A stretch of 64,000 nucleotides of DNA, from assembly GCA_000332255.1 (NCBI GenBank), contig KB235926.1, positions 443,193-507,192 of the forward strand. Direction: 5' to 3'. Below the pieces are notes generated by a model. The model was given only the letters and a program-made list of their open reading frames with translations, was not told the DNA's origin and ran no database searches. The position numbers were made by a program, and so were the translations under genes. This DNA is from a cyanobacterium PCC 7702 (GTDB lineage Bacteria > Cyanobacteriota > Cyanobacteriia > Cyanobacteriales > Nostocaceae). Positions 16,283 through 25,318 of the stretch are shown in pieces. Numbering within the stretch: the first letter of the stretch is position 1; each line of letters starts with the position of its first letter.

Positions 16283-18511
16283 CTAAGGAACTTCAATTGG
16301 AATTAAAGTATTTTCGGGCAAGTAACTGCAGAAGCGTCCTTCATCGGCAAGCATGAGGATCAAGCGTAGAGAATAGTCTGGCGGAACTTGTAAATCTGCC
16401 CAAGGTACGGCAATTTCCAAACAGCGATCCAGCGCTACTTGAGCGCGACTGGTGCGGGGTTGCCACTGATAGTGCTCGCTAGCTTCACGAAACTGAATTG
16501 ATTGAGTTAGCAAGTTAATTTCTAAGTGGTGGTGGAACAGGTAATTAACTGGTTCTACATCTGGTACTTCGGCTAGGGGTGCGGGGCTATTGTACATTGT
16601 TTTGCCAGGGTAAAACCACAGCAAATGTAATTCTGGTGGTAAATCTTGTCCTGGTTGGACTCCTGCTTGCAAGTCTACGCGTAGATAAAAATTGAGGTGA
16701 TCTGCTCCGTACCACAGACGTTGGATGGGGGTGCTGCTGTGCATTGTTCCTCGAGCACCACCTATTTCAATACGTCCAGCTTTATCCCAGTCTTGTTCGT
16801 CTCCTTTCCCATCTATGACTGGATGAATAAAGCTTTGGGGACGGTGGCTAGAGCGTGGTTCATGAACTTCTAAGGGGCGTTGCAGATAGGAGGGTATGGG
16901 TTCATTGAGGGCTTTATAAACTTGGCACAAGTGTTCGCGAAATAATTGGTCAAAGATTGCGTCTTGGTTGGAGGAATGTCCTTCACCGAACCACCAAAAC
17001 CAGTCAGAACCTTCTGCTGCGTATAATGCTTCCCAAGCTGCTGGGTTATTTTCTTCTGTGGCCTCGGGGTGATTTGCCAATACTTCTCTTGCTTGTGCTA
17101 GGTAGTCCCAGGCGCGATTTTTGACGGGATCGCCGATCCAGGTGGTGAAACTACCATCTACCCAAGAACCGCTGTGCAATTGTGCTTGGGGTATTATTGC
17201 TGTGGGTGGAAATTGGGTGATAAATTCAGAAACAGTTACTAGTTTGAGGTGGGGTTCTCGTTCTAGGGTTGCGTACAAAGTTTCCAAAAAGGGTTTACCG
17301 TCTTGCTGGTAAAATTCCCAGCAATTTTCTCCATCTAAGGCGATGGTTACCAACCACGGCTCAGAGTTTTGGCGGTCTCTTTGCATTTTGGCGATCGCTT
17401 GCAAGTGTCCGACCAAGTCTGTTGCGGCTTGTTTGGGTGGCATGGAACCATAGGTAAAGCCTATTAAATCGGACAATCTGTGATCGCGAAAGACAATTGC
17501 CAAATCTCCTGCTGGCGTTTCTAGGCGATACGGTCGGTATAACAGCTCTGGTTGTTGGACATTGCCGACGGCATCGCGGTGGAAAAAGTGTTTTAGCGTC
17601 CAACCCAGTACGGCTTCATCCGAGCAAATCCACTGGAAACCTTGTTTTATTATATACGGTATTATCTCCGGACTGACGGACTGTTCGGATGGCCACAATC
17701 CACGTGGTTCTTGTCCAAATCTATCTGTATAAAGATTCCATGCTTTGCGTAAATGTCGGGAAATATCTTCTGGCCACTGAAATCTCCGTTCTGGTAAAGT
17801 CATATTTGGTACAGCTACTCTGCCGGAGTTCGTATCGGCCAGTAAGGGCAAAATGGGGTGGGTGTAGGGTGAGGTTGTCACTTCTAATTGTCCGCTTTGT
17901 TGCATCTTCCGATGTTGGGGAAGAATGCGGCTGAGGATTTCTCGTTGTTTGGAGTAGATGCGCTGGCGATCGCTTAAAGTAAAATTGCGTTGTTGCTTTA
18001 ACCAGGCATTAATTTGAGGATCGTCCCAAAACAGTGGGTCAATCCAAGCCAAATTGTGCCAAGCTAATAAATCCCCATAGTCATTTTCTTGCCAATTTGC
18101 CAAACACCAAGCTTGTCCTTTTTCCTGTCTTTGGTAATACAATTCCCGGTAACGGGGATGGGGATCGATCAAAGTATGGTGATTGGCATCGAAAAAGTGT
18201 TGGATAATAAATTCTCGTTGTGATTGAGTTAGCTGTTGACAAGGGGTGAGGGTGACTTCTAAATAAGGGTCAAAGGCTGTACCTGCTATGTAATCTTCTA
18301 ACTGTAAAATTAGCGACGGTACTAAATTCACAGTTTGATGTAACTTTGGATACCTTTCTAAAAGGAGTACCAGATCCAAATAATCTTTAGTACCGTGCAA
18401 GCGCACCCAAGGCAGGCGATACTGAACAGATAAAGAGGAAATGCCACTGCAGGATTTGTACAGTGGCTGGTGTTGATGCCAGATAAAAGCAACGTACAGC
18501 GGATGAGACAT
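16283..18511 (-). CDS. Glycoside hydrolase family 57 protein (alpha-amylase-like)
   Basis: A 742-residue GH57 enzyme acting on alpha-glucans such as glycogen. The N-terminal motif FIWHQHQPLY (residues 9-18) is the first GH57 signature. Later come GLWPSEQSVSPE and WICSDEAVLG, a candidate for the nucleophile-containing motif, IVFRDHRLSDLIGF with the proposed acid/base Asp, and ALDGENCWEFY. The C-terminal 200 residues (from about HRPQSFIHPVIDGKGDE) look like a carbohydrate-binding beta domain, as in DUF1925/1926-type tails. No signal peptide, so it probably acts in the cytoplasm on glycogen. Bond specificity (hydrolysis, branching or transfer) cannot be decided from the motifs alone. Confidence 0.88.
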   Translation of the reverse strand: MSHPLYVAFIWHQHQPLYKSCSGISSLSVQYRLPWVRLHGTKDYLDLVLLLERYPKLHQTVNLVPSLILQLEDYIAGTAFDPYLEVTLTPCQQLTQSQREFIIQHFFDANHHTLIDPHPRYRELYYQRQEKGQAWCLANWQENDYGDLLAWHNLAWIDPLFWDDPQINAWLKQQRNFTLSDRQRIYSKQREILSRILPQHRKMQQSGQLEVTTSPYTHPILPLLADTNSGRVAVPNMTLPERRFQWPEDISRHLRKAWNLYTDRFGQEPRGLWPSEQSVSPEIIPYIIKQGFQWICSDEAVLGWTLKHFFHRDAVGNVQQPELLYRPYRLETPAGDLAIVFRDHRLSDLIGFTYGSMPPKQAATDLVGHLQAIAKMQRDRQNSEPWLVTIALDGENCWEFYQQDGKPFLETLYATLEREPHLKLVTVSEFITQFPPTAIIPQAQLHSGSWVDGSFTTWIGDPVKNRAWDYLAQAREVLANHPEATEENNPAAWEALYAAEGSDWFWWFGEGHSSNQDAIFDQLFREHLCQVYKALNEPIPSYLQRPLEVHEPRSSHRPQSFIHPVIDGKGDEQDWDKAGRIEIGGARGTMHSSTPIQRLWYGADHLNFYLRVDLQAGVQPGQDLPPELHLLWFYPGKTMYNSPAPLAEVPDVEPVNYLFHHHLEINLLTQSIQFREASEHYQWQPRTSRAQVALDRCLEIAVPWADLQVPPDYSLRLILMLADEGRFCSYLPENTLIPIEVP

Positions 18512-18550
18512 AAGCGTGAAGGGCTAAGGGTTAAGGGTTAGAGGGTTAGG

Positions 18551-18631
18551 GATGAGGAGACAAGGTCAAAAGCACGCGTAGCGATATTATTGATTTGTCT
18601 CCTACCAGAATACTTCCCTTGTCCTCTTCAT
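18551..18631. repeat. Imperfect inverted repeat between GH57 and nfu genes
   Basis: GATGAGGAGACAAGG (18551-18565) is almost the reverse complement of CCTTGTCCTCTTCAT (18617-18631), with a 51-base loop. It is flanked on the left by short TTAGGG/TTAAGGG-like units (18521-18550) and on the right by CCTATCCCTA, which extends the pairing. Such sequences recur between genes in cyanobacteria. It may act as a transcription stop for nfu, which ends 20 bases from it. Confidence 0.45.
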
Positions 18632-18650
18632 TTTCCCCTATCCCTACTTC

Positions 18651-18881
18651 CTAAAATACTTGTTCAACTTCTGCAATTTCAGGAATCATATCCTTCAAGC
18701 GGCGTTCGATACCCATTTTCAGTGTCATGGTGGAACTTGGACAAGAACCGCAAGCACCCTGCAAGCGCAGTCTGACAATGGGGCCATCAAGTTCTACAAG
18801 TTCTACGTTACCTCCATCAGACATTAGGTAAGGACGCATTTCATCTAGGACAGATTCTACATTTTCAACTGTAAGTTCCAT
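18651..18881 (-). CDS. nfu: NifU C-terminal domain (Nfu) iron-sulfur scaffold
   Basis: A 76-residue Nfu-type protein, the single-domain form common in cyanobacteria and plastids. It assembles a 4Fe-4S cluster on a dimer and passes it on, notably for photosystem I. The key motif is [10 protein letters not shown], with the CxxC pair, followed by [14 protein letters not shown]. The N-terminal helix [23 protein letters not shown] is also diagnostic. I use the ATG at 18881, which has AGAGG nine bases upstream, rather than the start 24 bases earlier. It stands alone, not with nifS or suf genes. Confidence 0.93.
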   Translation of the reverse strand: MELTVENVESVLDEMRPYLMSDGGNVELVELDGPIVRLRLQGACGSCPSSTMTLKMGIERRLKDMIPEIAEVEQVF

Positions 18882-19038
18882 AGCTTCAGACCTCTTTGGA
18901 GTCAAATAATTTTTTTCAATGTTTGTTTTAACTACATCCTAGACCTATTTACTGCTAGATCGTAACTTTCCAGAGGCAGTCTTTTGTCATTAATTATTAG
19001 CGATCGCCGAGAGGTGACAAAGGACTAAAGCTTAAATA

Positions 19039-19689
19039 TTATATAGCAGCAGGTTCGATTAATTTGATATTTAAATAATTAAATTCAGTTTTTGTGTTGT
19101 CTTGAGCTTGGCAATCTTGCACTATTTGTCTGGTGAGAATGTAATAGGAGCCGATTTTTTCGTAGGTATCTTCAAATTTGAGCATGCTTTTGATTTCGTT
19201 AGTTTCCATGTTGCGGAAAATGGCATCGTAGGAGGTAGCAAGATAACCAGAACCTGTATCTAAGTTGGTGTAAGTGTTGATGACAAAACTCATGCGACCG
19301 ATTTCCCGACGTACTTGACAAAATTGCTTGCCTCGGATTTTATAATACGAGTCTATAGAATCACTCCTGACTAAAATCTCTACGGCGCCTGTATCGTCTG
19401 TGTCTTTTTGAATAAACTCGTAATTACCATAACTATCTTCAAAGGGAGCAGGTTTGCGATGGCTAACAACATCTTGCAGTTGAGTATAAATGCCTTGCTC
19501 GACCTGTTCGTTTTTCAATCCGGTTACTTCTATGTTCATGTTGCGGTGGATGCAAATTCCTCCCTGGTAAATTTCTGTTCCTTGAATTACCTGTACGCTT
19601 GCGCTATAGCCGGGGAAGTTGTCGTCCCAGGTGTAACAATTTGCGTAGGCGGTTTGGAATAACTCGCGGGCAGTTTTTACAGTTGTCAT
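19039..19689 (-). CDS. DUF3386 family protein
   Basis: A 216-residue protein matching the cyanobacterial/plastid DUF3386 family: AxELFQTAYANCYTWDDNFPGYSA at the N-terminus, DVVSHRKPAPFEDSYGNYEF in the middle and a beta-rich second half. There is no signal peptide or membrane span. The function is unknown; the family is limited to oxygenic phototrophs as far as I recall, which suggests a role linked to photosynthesis. It lies 157 bases upstream of nfu on the same strand. Start is the ATG at 19689. Confidence 0.85.
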   Translation of the reverse strand: MTTVKTARELFQTAYANCYTWDDNFPGYSASVQVIQGTEIYQGGICIHRNMNIEVTGLKNEQVEQGIYTQLQDVVSHRKPAPFEDSYGNYEFIQKDTDDTGAVEILVRSDSIDSYYKIRGKQFCQVRREIGRMSFVINTYTNLDTGSGYLATSYDAIFRNMETNEIKSMLKFEDTYEKIGSYYILTRQIVQDCQAQDNTKTEFNYLNIKLIEPAAI

Positions 19690-19759
19690 ACAACCACGTT
19701 GAGTTCACCTTTTTCAGTTTAATCTACCCAGGAAGTTAATCCGTCTGATTGCAGCAATA

Positions 19760-21523
19760 CTAATCGATCGATCGCTGTTGATTGTTGTTTTCGGGAGAGG
19801 AAATTGTCAAAGGTTGTTGATAAAGGGGTACGGTGAAGGTGACCGTGGAACCCAATCCTTCGCCTAAACTGTAAAAATGCACTTCTCCTCCCATTGCTTC
19901 TACCAATTTTTGCGATATGACCAGTCCCAAACCCGTACCACCGTACTGGCGGGTGCGCGAACCATCAACTTGGGAAAATAATTGAAACAATTTGTCTTGC
20001 TTATCTAAAGAAACGCCTATTCCGGTATCTGCTACGCGCACTCTTACCATTCCGGGGAATTCTTGTCCTTGAAAGTTCACCTTTTTGCGAACTATATCGG
20101 CGTTGACGGTCACACCGCCTTCGTGGGTGAACTTGATGGCGTTGCCGACTAAGTTGAGCATAACTTGTTTGAGGCGTTGGTAGTCGCCGTAGACGAGAAT
20201 TTCGTCAGATGTTTCGGGTAATTGCATGCGAAAGCTGAGTTTTCTTTGTTCTGCTTGCAAGCGCATAAAGTTTCCCACATCGCTGAAAAGTTCTTGCAAA
20301 CTCATTGCTCTGAGCTCCATTTCCATTTTGCCAGCTTCAATTTTGGCAAAGTCCAGGATGTCGTTTATGATTTCGTGCAGGTGCAGGGACGATTTGTAAG
20401 CTTCGACAATAAACTGCTTTTGTTCTTCTGGATCGTCGGTCATCCCGTCCAAAATGAGCTTTAAGAAGCCGATCATACCGTTAAGGGGAGTTCTGATTTC
20501 GTGGGAAACATTTGCGAGAAATTGACTTTTGAGTCGAGATGCTTCTTCTGCTTGTTGGCGAGCTGCTTCTAATTCTTTGTAGAGGGTGGCGTGGGCGATC
20601 GCCGTACCGAGTTGGTCTGCAACTTCTTTTGCCAATTCTAGATCGGCTGTGGTGATTTCTTCACAATCATCACCCAGGGTTGCGGCTATCAATCCGTTAG
20701 GTTGGTCTTGGTTGCAAGTTGCTACCACCAACATTTTCTTTTGTTCAAACAGGGGGTTTTGGGGATTATCAACCACGATTGGTTCTAAAGTTGCCAAAGC
20801 TTGTGCAAATGCTGGTTCGCAAGCCAGATTAATTTCCAAACCCAGCACGGAATTGACTTGTTTTTGTCGATATTCTGCTATTACCTTTAAAACTTCACTC
20901 GGCGGTTGATAAGGACAGATAATACAGCGCTTTAATTGCAGGGCTTCTCCCAAACTATCAACTGTTTGTTGCCAGATTATATCTAACTCTAGGGTACGGC
21001 GAATATTTCTAGTGATTTTAGTTACTAGCTGTTGGTGCTGCTGCGAACGTAAAGCCAGTTCTAATTCTATTGGCGGTGGTGCTGCTTTTTTTATTTCCGC
21101 TTTGTTGACCGTGGCTTTTAGCAGTCTTCCCATCACGAAAACAGTATTTGCCACGCTACCTAAAGGTGGCAAAATCGGGCTGAGCGTTAATTCAAATTGT
21201 ATTAACTGCTTTTTATAGCTAAACCAGCACTGGCATTTTTCGGGTACCAATGTTTTGAGAATCCGCTGCAATCTTTCTAAGTAAGCTACCCGATCTACTG
21301 GACCAAAAATTACCTCCCCTTCCGTATTTGCAACGAGATGTTGAGGTTCTAAACAAAACTTCTGACTGTGTTGCCAATAAAAAGAGAGGTAACGTCCAGC
21401 ACCATCCTGTACGTACACCAACTCAGCTCCTAAATTTGCCCACGAGCCATTAGCGTGACTGGTAATAGCTTCTTGATTTTCAGACGCAATATTTGGCAAT
21501 TGGGAATTAGCGGTGATACTCAT
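19760..21523 (-). CDS. GAF-domain sensor histidine kinase
   Basis: A 587-residue soluble two-component kinase. A PAS-like N-terminal segment ([19 protein letters not shown]) is followed by a GAF domain (about 180-335, containing two Cys near RCIICPYQ), a coiled-coil linker, a HisKA domain with [19 protein letters not shown] (phospho-acceptor His) and an HATPase domain with N box [14 protein letters not shown]1 DTGIGV and G2 [10 protein letters not shown]. The GAF Cys residues do not sit in a clear bilin-binding motif, so I do not call it a phytochrome. No receiver domain is fused and no response regulator is adjacent. Start chosen at ATG 21523; a TTG nine codons upstream is the alternative. 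Confidence 0.92.
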   Translation of the reverse strand: MSITANSQLPNIASENQEAITSHANGSWANLGAELVYVQDGAGRYLSFYWQHSQKFCLEPQHLVANTEGEVIFGPVDRVAYLERLQRILKTLVPEKCQCWFSYKKQLIQFELTLSPILPPLGSVANTVFVMGRLLKATVNKAEIKKAAPPPIELELALRSQQHQQLVTKITRNIRRTLELDIIWQQTVDSLGEALQLKRCIICPYQPPSEVLKVIAEYRQKQVNSVLGLEINLACEPAFAQALATLEPIVVDNPQNPLFEQKKMLVVATCNQDQPNGLIAATLGDDCEEITTADLELAKEVADQLGTAIAHATLYKELEAARQQAEEASRLKSQFLANVSHEIRTPLNGMIGFLKLILDGMTDDPEEQKQFIVEAYKSSLHLHEIINDILDFAKIEAGKMEMELRAMSLQELFSDVGNFMRLQAEQRKLSFRMQLPETSDEILVYGDYQRLKQVMLNLVGNAIKFTHEGGVTVNADIVRKKVNFQGQEFPGMVRVRVADTGIGVSLDKQDKLFQLFSQVDGSRTRQYGGTGLGLVISQKLVEAMGGEVHFYSLGEGLGSTVTFTVPLYQQPLTISSPENNNQQRSID

Positions 21524-21692
21524 GACTCGAGTTGGATAGACAAATGGCAACCCAAAACATTCTCTATAGCTGCTTCCAGTTTGGCATAAATTTTTACACC
21601 TTGAGCACGTTGAATTAGTATTTTGTCACTGTCAAAAGCAATTAAAAAAATTTACAATATTTTAATCCTCCTTGACAAGATGTGCTGTTGTT

Positions 21693-21929
21693 CTAGTCGT
21701 TCCATTCACCCCGAGGGGGTACTTGGGTGCGCCTGGGAGTGCGGGTTAGTTCGTCGTCTCTGGGTATTTCTCCTCGCAACCACTGGCGGATTGCTACCTC
21801 AATTACTTTACTCGGATCGTTAGTGAGGTGATGAATTTGCTCTAATAACTCGGAGTCTAGGCGAATTGCGATTTCTACCTTATCGGTTAATCTTTGTTCC
21901 GCATCGGTAGCTTTATCTTTCATATTCAT
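21693..21929 (-). CDS. Small ribbon-helix-helix-like protein
   Basis: A 78-residue protein. The middle has a strand (VEIAIRLD) followed by two helices (SELLEQIHHLTN and PSKVIEVAIRQWLRGE), the pattern of MetJ/Arc/CopG ribbon-helix-helix DNA-binding proteins. The C-terminus is basic and Pro-rich (RTPRRTQVPPRGEWND). In a toxin-antitoxin locus this would be the antitoxin, but no recognisable toxin is adjacent; the ORF just upstream is unrelated to known toxins. It could equally be an orphan regulator. There is no strong Shine-Dalgarno before the ATG at 21929. Confidence 0.65.
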   Translation of the reverse strand: MNMKDKATDAEQRLTDKVEIAIRLDSELLEQIHHLTNDPSKVIEVAIRQWLRGEIPRDDELTRTPRRTQVPPRGEWND

Positions 21930-21941
21930 AGTTGATATACT

Positions 21942-22160
21942 CTAGAATTCATTTGTCAAAGACTTTTTTGTATCAGCCTTGAGCCATTGCTGCTGGCGAG
22001 GATTTGCCTTTTGGAGATCTGCATTTTGCAGTTCTAGAAGATTATTGTACGCTCCCAGCTGACCAATACTAGACTTCATAGATAGAGCTTTATATTTTTG
22101 AAAGTTCGTTTGCAACGGGAAATATTGACCCTGGTTTTTTATTTTCCTTGAGTTGCCCAT
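21942..22160 (-). CDS. Small hypothetical ORF upstream of the RHH gene
   Basis: A 72-codon ORF read from ATG 22160, with AGTAGG a few bases upstream. It ends 12 bases before the RHH-like gene on the same strand, so the two could form an operon. The protein is rich in Gln, Asn, Lys and Leu (LLELQNADLQKANPRQQQW) and has no recognised domain, signal peptide or membrane span. The putative partner position makes a toxin-antitoxin pair conceivable, but nothing in the residues supports it. Confidence 0.35.
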   Translation of the reverse strand: MGNSRKIKNQGQYFPLQTNFQKYKALSMKSSIGQLGAYNNLLELQNADLQKANPRQQQWLKADTKKSLTNEF

Positions 22161-22277
22161 ATTCAATACCTACTAGCCGTTCCCAATATCAATAGCAGCG
22201 TCTGAGCGAAGAAAGCATTAAAATACGTTAAGTATATTGCTGTTTTAACTTTGGTTGCTGTTAAAGCAAAAAGTATC

Positions 22278-24089
22278 ATGACTGACGTTCCTGCAGATCG
22301 GATTCGAAATTTTTGTATTATTGCTCACATAGATCACGGCAAATCTACCCTTGCCGATCGCCTGCTGCAAGCTACAGGTACTGTGGACGAGCGGCAGATG
22401 AAGGAACAGTTTCTCGATAACATGGATTTGGAGCGGGAGCGTGGTATTACCATCAAACTACAAACAGCCCGGATGAACTACACGGCTAAAGACGGCCAGT
22501 CCTATGTACTTAATTTAATTGATACTCCCGGACATGTAGATTTTTCTTATGAAGTATCTCGCAGCCTTGCCGCTTGCGAAGGAGCACTGTTGGTAGTAGA
22601 TGCTTCCCAAGGAGTAGAAGCGCAAACTTTGGCTAATGTCTATTTAGCACTAGAGCATAATTTAGAAATAATCCCTATTTTAAATAAAATTGATTTACCA
22701 GGAGCAGAGCCGGACAGGGTAATCTCGGAAATCGAGGAAATTATCGGTTTAGATTGTAGCGGTGCCATTCTTGCTTCCGCCAAAGAAGGAATCGGCATTG
22801 ATGAAATTTTAGAAGCAATTGTCGAGCGCATCCCACCACCTCGAGGTACGGTTGACGAACCTTTGCGAGCCTTAATTTTTGATAGCTACTACGATAGCTA
22901 CCGGGGAGTTGTTGTCTATTTTCGGGTCATGGACGGAACTGTACGCAAAGGCGATCGCATCTATTTGATGGCTTCTGGTAAAGAATACGAAATTGACGAA
23001 TTAGGCGTGCTTGCTCCGAACCAAAAGCCGGTGGAACAATTGCACGCTGGAGAGGTAGGCTATTTGTCAGCAGCAATTAAAGCTGTAGCTGATGCTAGGG
23101 TAGGCGACACCATTACCCTTTCAAATGCTAAAGCCACTCAACCTCTACCAGGCTACAAAGAAGCCAACCCCATGGTATTCTGCGGCATGTTCCCCATTGA
23201 CGCCGATTGCTTTGAGGACTTGCGCGAAGCTTTAGAAAAGCTCAAACTCAACGACGCAGCACTGCATTACGAACCGGAAACCTCAAGTGCGATGGGATTT
23301 GGCTTCCGCTGCGGTTTTTTAGGATTGCTGCACATGGAAATTGTGCAAGAACGTTTGGAACGGGAATACAACCTGGAGTTAATTATCACCGCTCCGTCGG
23401 TAGTGTACCGCGTCACTACTAATAAAGGTGAGGTACTTTATATCGATAATCCCAGTCGTTTACCCTCCCCCAACGAACGGCAAAAAATTGAGGAACCGTA
23501 CGTTCAGGTGGAAATGATTACGCCAGAAACCTATGTCGGTACGTTGATGGAGCTGGCACAAAACCGACGCGGTATCTTTAAAGACATGAAGTATCTCACC
23601 CAAGGACGTACTACCCTCACCTACGAGTTACCCCTAGCAGAAGTTGTCACTGACTTTTTCGATCAAATGAAGTCGCGATCGCGGGGTTATGCCAGCATGG
23701 AATATCACCTTATAGGCTATCGCGAAAATCCTCTGGTGAAGTTAGATATTTTAATTAACGGCGATCCAGTAGACTCTTTAGCAATGATCGTTCACCGCGA
23801 TAAAGCTTACAATGTAGGACGTTCCATGGTTGAGAAGCTCAAGGAATTAATTCCTCGCCACCAATTTAAAGTACCCATTCAAGCTGCGATCGGTAGTAGA
23901 GTTATCGCCAGCGAACACATTCCTGCACTGCGCAAAGACGTACTCGCTAAGTGCTACGGTGGAGATATTACTCGTAAAAAGAAACTTTTGCAAAAGCAAG
24001 CTAGAGGTAAAAAGCGGATGAAAGCAGTGGGTACGGTGGATGTACCCCAAGAAGCATTTATGGCGGTGCTGCGCTTAGATCGAGAGTAA
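22278..24089 (+). CDS. lepA: Elongation factor 4 (LepA)
   Basis: A 603-residue translational GTPase that binds ribosomes and remodels stalled or post-translocation complexes. The G domain starts [21 protein letters not shown] (G1), continues with DTPGHVDF (G3) and NKIDLPGA (G4). Domain II, the EF-G-like domains and the LepA-specific C-terminal domain follow, with [17 protein letters not shown]-like and [20 protein letters not shown] signatures. I chose ATG 22278 over the TTG at 22251 because family proteins begin just before [10 protein letters not shown]. Length matches the family. It is convergent with the methyltransferase-HIT gene, 16 bases apart. Confidence 0.97.
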   Translation: MTDVPADRIRNFCIIAHIDHGKSTLADRLLQATGTVDERQMKEQFLDNMDLERERGITIKLQTARMNYTAKDGQSYVLNLIDTPGHVDFSYEVSRSLAACEGALLVVDASQGVEAQTLANVYLALEHNLEIIPILNKIDLPGAEPDRVISEIEEIIGLDCSGAILASAKEGIGIDEILEAIVERIPPPRGTVDEPLRALIFDSYYDSYRGVVVYFRVMDGTVRKGDRIYLMASGKEYEIDELGVLAPNQKPVEQLHAGEVGYLSAAIKAVADARVGDTITLSNAKATQPLPGYKEANPMVFCGMFPIDADCFEDLREALEKLKLNDAALHYEPETSSAMGFGFRCGFLGLLHMEIVQERLEREYNLELIITAPSVVYRVTTNKGEVLYIDNPSRLPSPNERQKIEEPYVQVEMITPETYVGTLMELAQNRRGIFKDMKYLTQGRTTLTYELPLAEVVTDFFDQMKSRSRGYASMEYHLIGYRENPLVKLDILINGDPVDSLAMIVHRDKAYNVGRSMVEKLKELIPRHQFKVPIQAAIGSRVIASEHIPALRKDVLAKCYGGDITRKKKLLQKQARGKKRMKAVGTVDVPQEAFMAVLRLDRE

Positions 24090-24105
24090 CTTTTGTTTTG
24101 CCAGC

Positions 24106-24996
24106 TCAAGCAAAGCGATCGCATCCACGCACAGATAAATTTCTATCCCTTTTTGGAATCACGCACCTTATTCCACCTTTACTACCAACAGCATCACCTT
24201 TATAGCGAGGAATAATATGAATGCTGGCATGCATCACATTTTGACCAGCTTCTTTATTAACGTTCATCCCTACGTTAAAACCATCAGGTTGAAATTCTTT
24301 CTGAAGAATTTCCTGTACTTTATTTACCATCAACCAACAAGCAGATTGCTCCTTAAACGGTAGCTGAAAATAATTGCTAACATGACGTTTGGGAATCACT
24401 AAAACGTGACCTTTACTAACTGGATAGCCGTCAAATATAGCATATGCTGTCGCTGATTCAGTCAGGATGTTTATATTTTTATGTGGATTGCAAAAGATAC
24501 AATTATTGGTAGAATTTCTTTGGAAATTATAGTGTATGTATTCGTAAATTTCGCAATATTCGTCTAAGTAAATTGACGGAAAAGGAAGTTTAACAATGCA
24601 CTGATAGGTAGGCTTTTTGTGTATGTAATGTTCCCGAAAACCTTCTCTTTTGATATCTCTTCTGACTGCATAATAAGCCTTTCCTCCTAATTTTAATAAA
24701 TGGGATACTTCCATGAGTACATTTGCTTGTTCTTGAGGAAATAAAACATTTAAAACATAAAAGCAAATAATTGTGTCAAATTTACCTTGAGGGTATTGCG
24801 GGAAATAGTAAGGATCGTAACCTGTAATATCAAATCCTTTTTGCCGTAATAATTTAACATCATTACCAAAGCCGCAACCAAAGTCTAGTATTTTACCTTG
24901 GAGCAGTTTTTTATCCAACAAAAACTGTGCTGGTGCTGAAAGGTAAACTCTTTCTATGGCTGTGAGATGACTGAATTGATTTTTCTGCTTGACCAT
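24106..24996 (-). CDS. Class I SAM methyltransferase fused to HIT domain
   Basis: A 296-residue fusion. Residues 1-160 form a class I SAM-dependent methyltransferase with motif I DFGCGFGND (38-46), an acidic motif II (GYDPYYFP) and the post-I stretch FDTIICFYVLNVL. Residues from about 165 form a HIT domain: zinc-type CIFC, IPKRHV and the terminal RYKGD...GGIRCVIP block of the diadenosine-hydrolase-like branch. The histidine triad reads H256-A-S258-I-H260, so the central His, normally the nucleophile, is Ser; the DNA codon is AGC. Methyltransferase-HIT fusions occur elsewhere in bacteria, but the substrate is unknown. The gene stands alone, convergent with lepA. Confidence 0.88.
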   Translation of the reverse strand: MVKQKNQFSHLTAIERVYLSAPAQFLLDKKLLQGKILDFGCGFGNDVKLLRQKGFDITGYDPYYFPQYPQGKFDTIICFYVLNVLFPQEQANVLMEVSHLLKLGGKAYYAVRRDIKREGFREHYIHKKPTYQCIVKLPFPSIYLDEYCEIYEYIHYNFQRNSTNNCIFCNPHKNINILTESATAYAIFDGYPVSKGHVLVIPKRHVSNYFQLPFKEQSACWLMVNKVQEILQKEFQPDGFNVGMNVNKEAGQNVMHASIHIIPRYKGDAVGSKGGIRCVIPKRDRNLSVRGCDRFA

Positions 24997-25318
24997 GAAA
25001 ACAGGTAATTTTAGTAAAATTCTATACTAGAATTTCCGCCAACGCGGTGGTAGATTGTATGTATTTATACAAAAATTAACGTACAGTTCAAATGCATTAC
25101 CGTGGCGATCGCCTTGTTTTTTTTGTTAGAGAAGGAGAGCTGGCAACTATTTTTGCTAACTACAAAAAAGGAAAACAGCCTCCTTACTAAATAAAATTTA
25201 TTTTGTATATATCTGACGGTAGAAAAAATAAATCTTCTTCTGTTCAACTCTTGATGGATGCAATTTTTTAGCTATTCAGAGTATAAAAATTAGTGATTGC
25301 ATCGCTGCCCAAAAAACT
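24997..25318. other. Intergenic region between divergent genes
   Basis: About 320 bases between the divergent methyltransferase-HIT and FAD-Rieske genes. It must contain both promoters. It holds one HIP1-like GGCGATCGCC site (25103-25112) and an AT-rich stretch; the 60-codon minus-strand ORF inside (25065-25247) shows no coding character. No clear operator or hairpin was found. Confidence 0.45.

Noticed and set aside
18521-18550. TTAGGG-like units as possible telomeric sequence
   Set aside because: Only a few irregular units inside an ordinary spacer; no sign of a replicon end.
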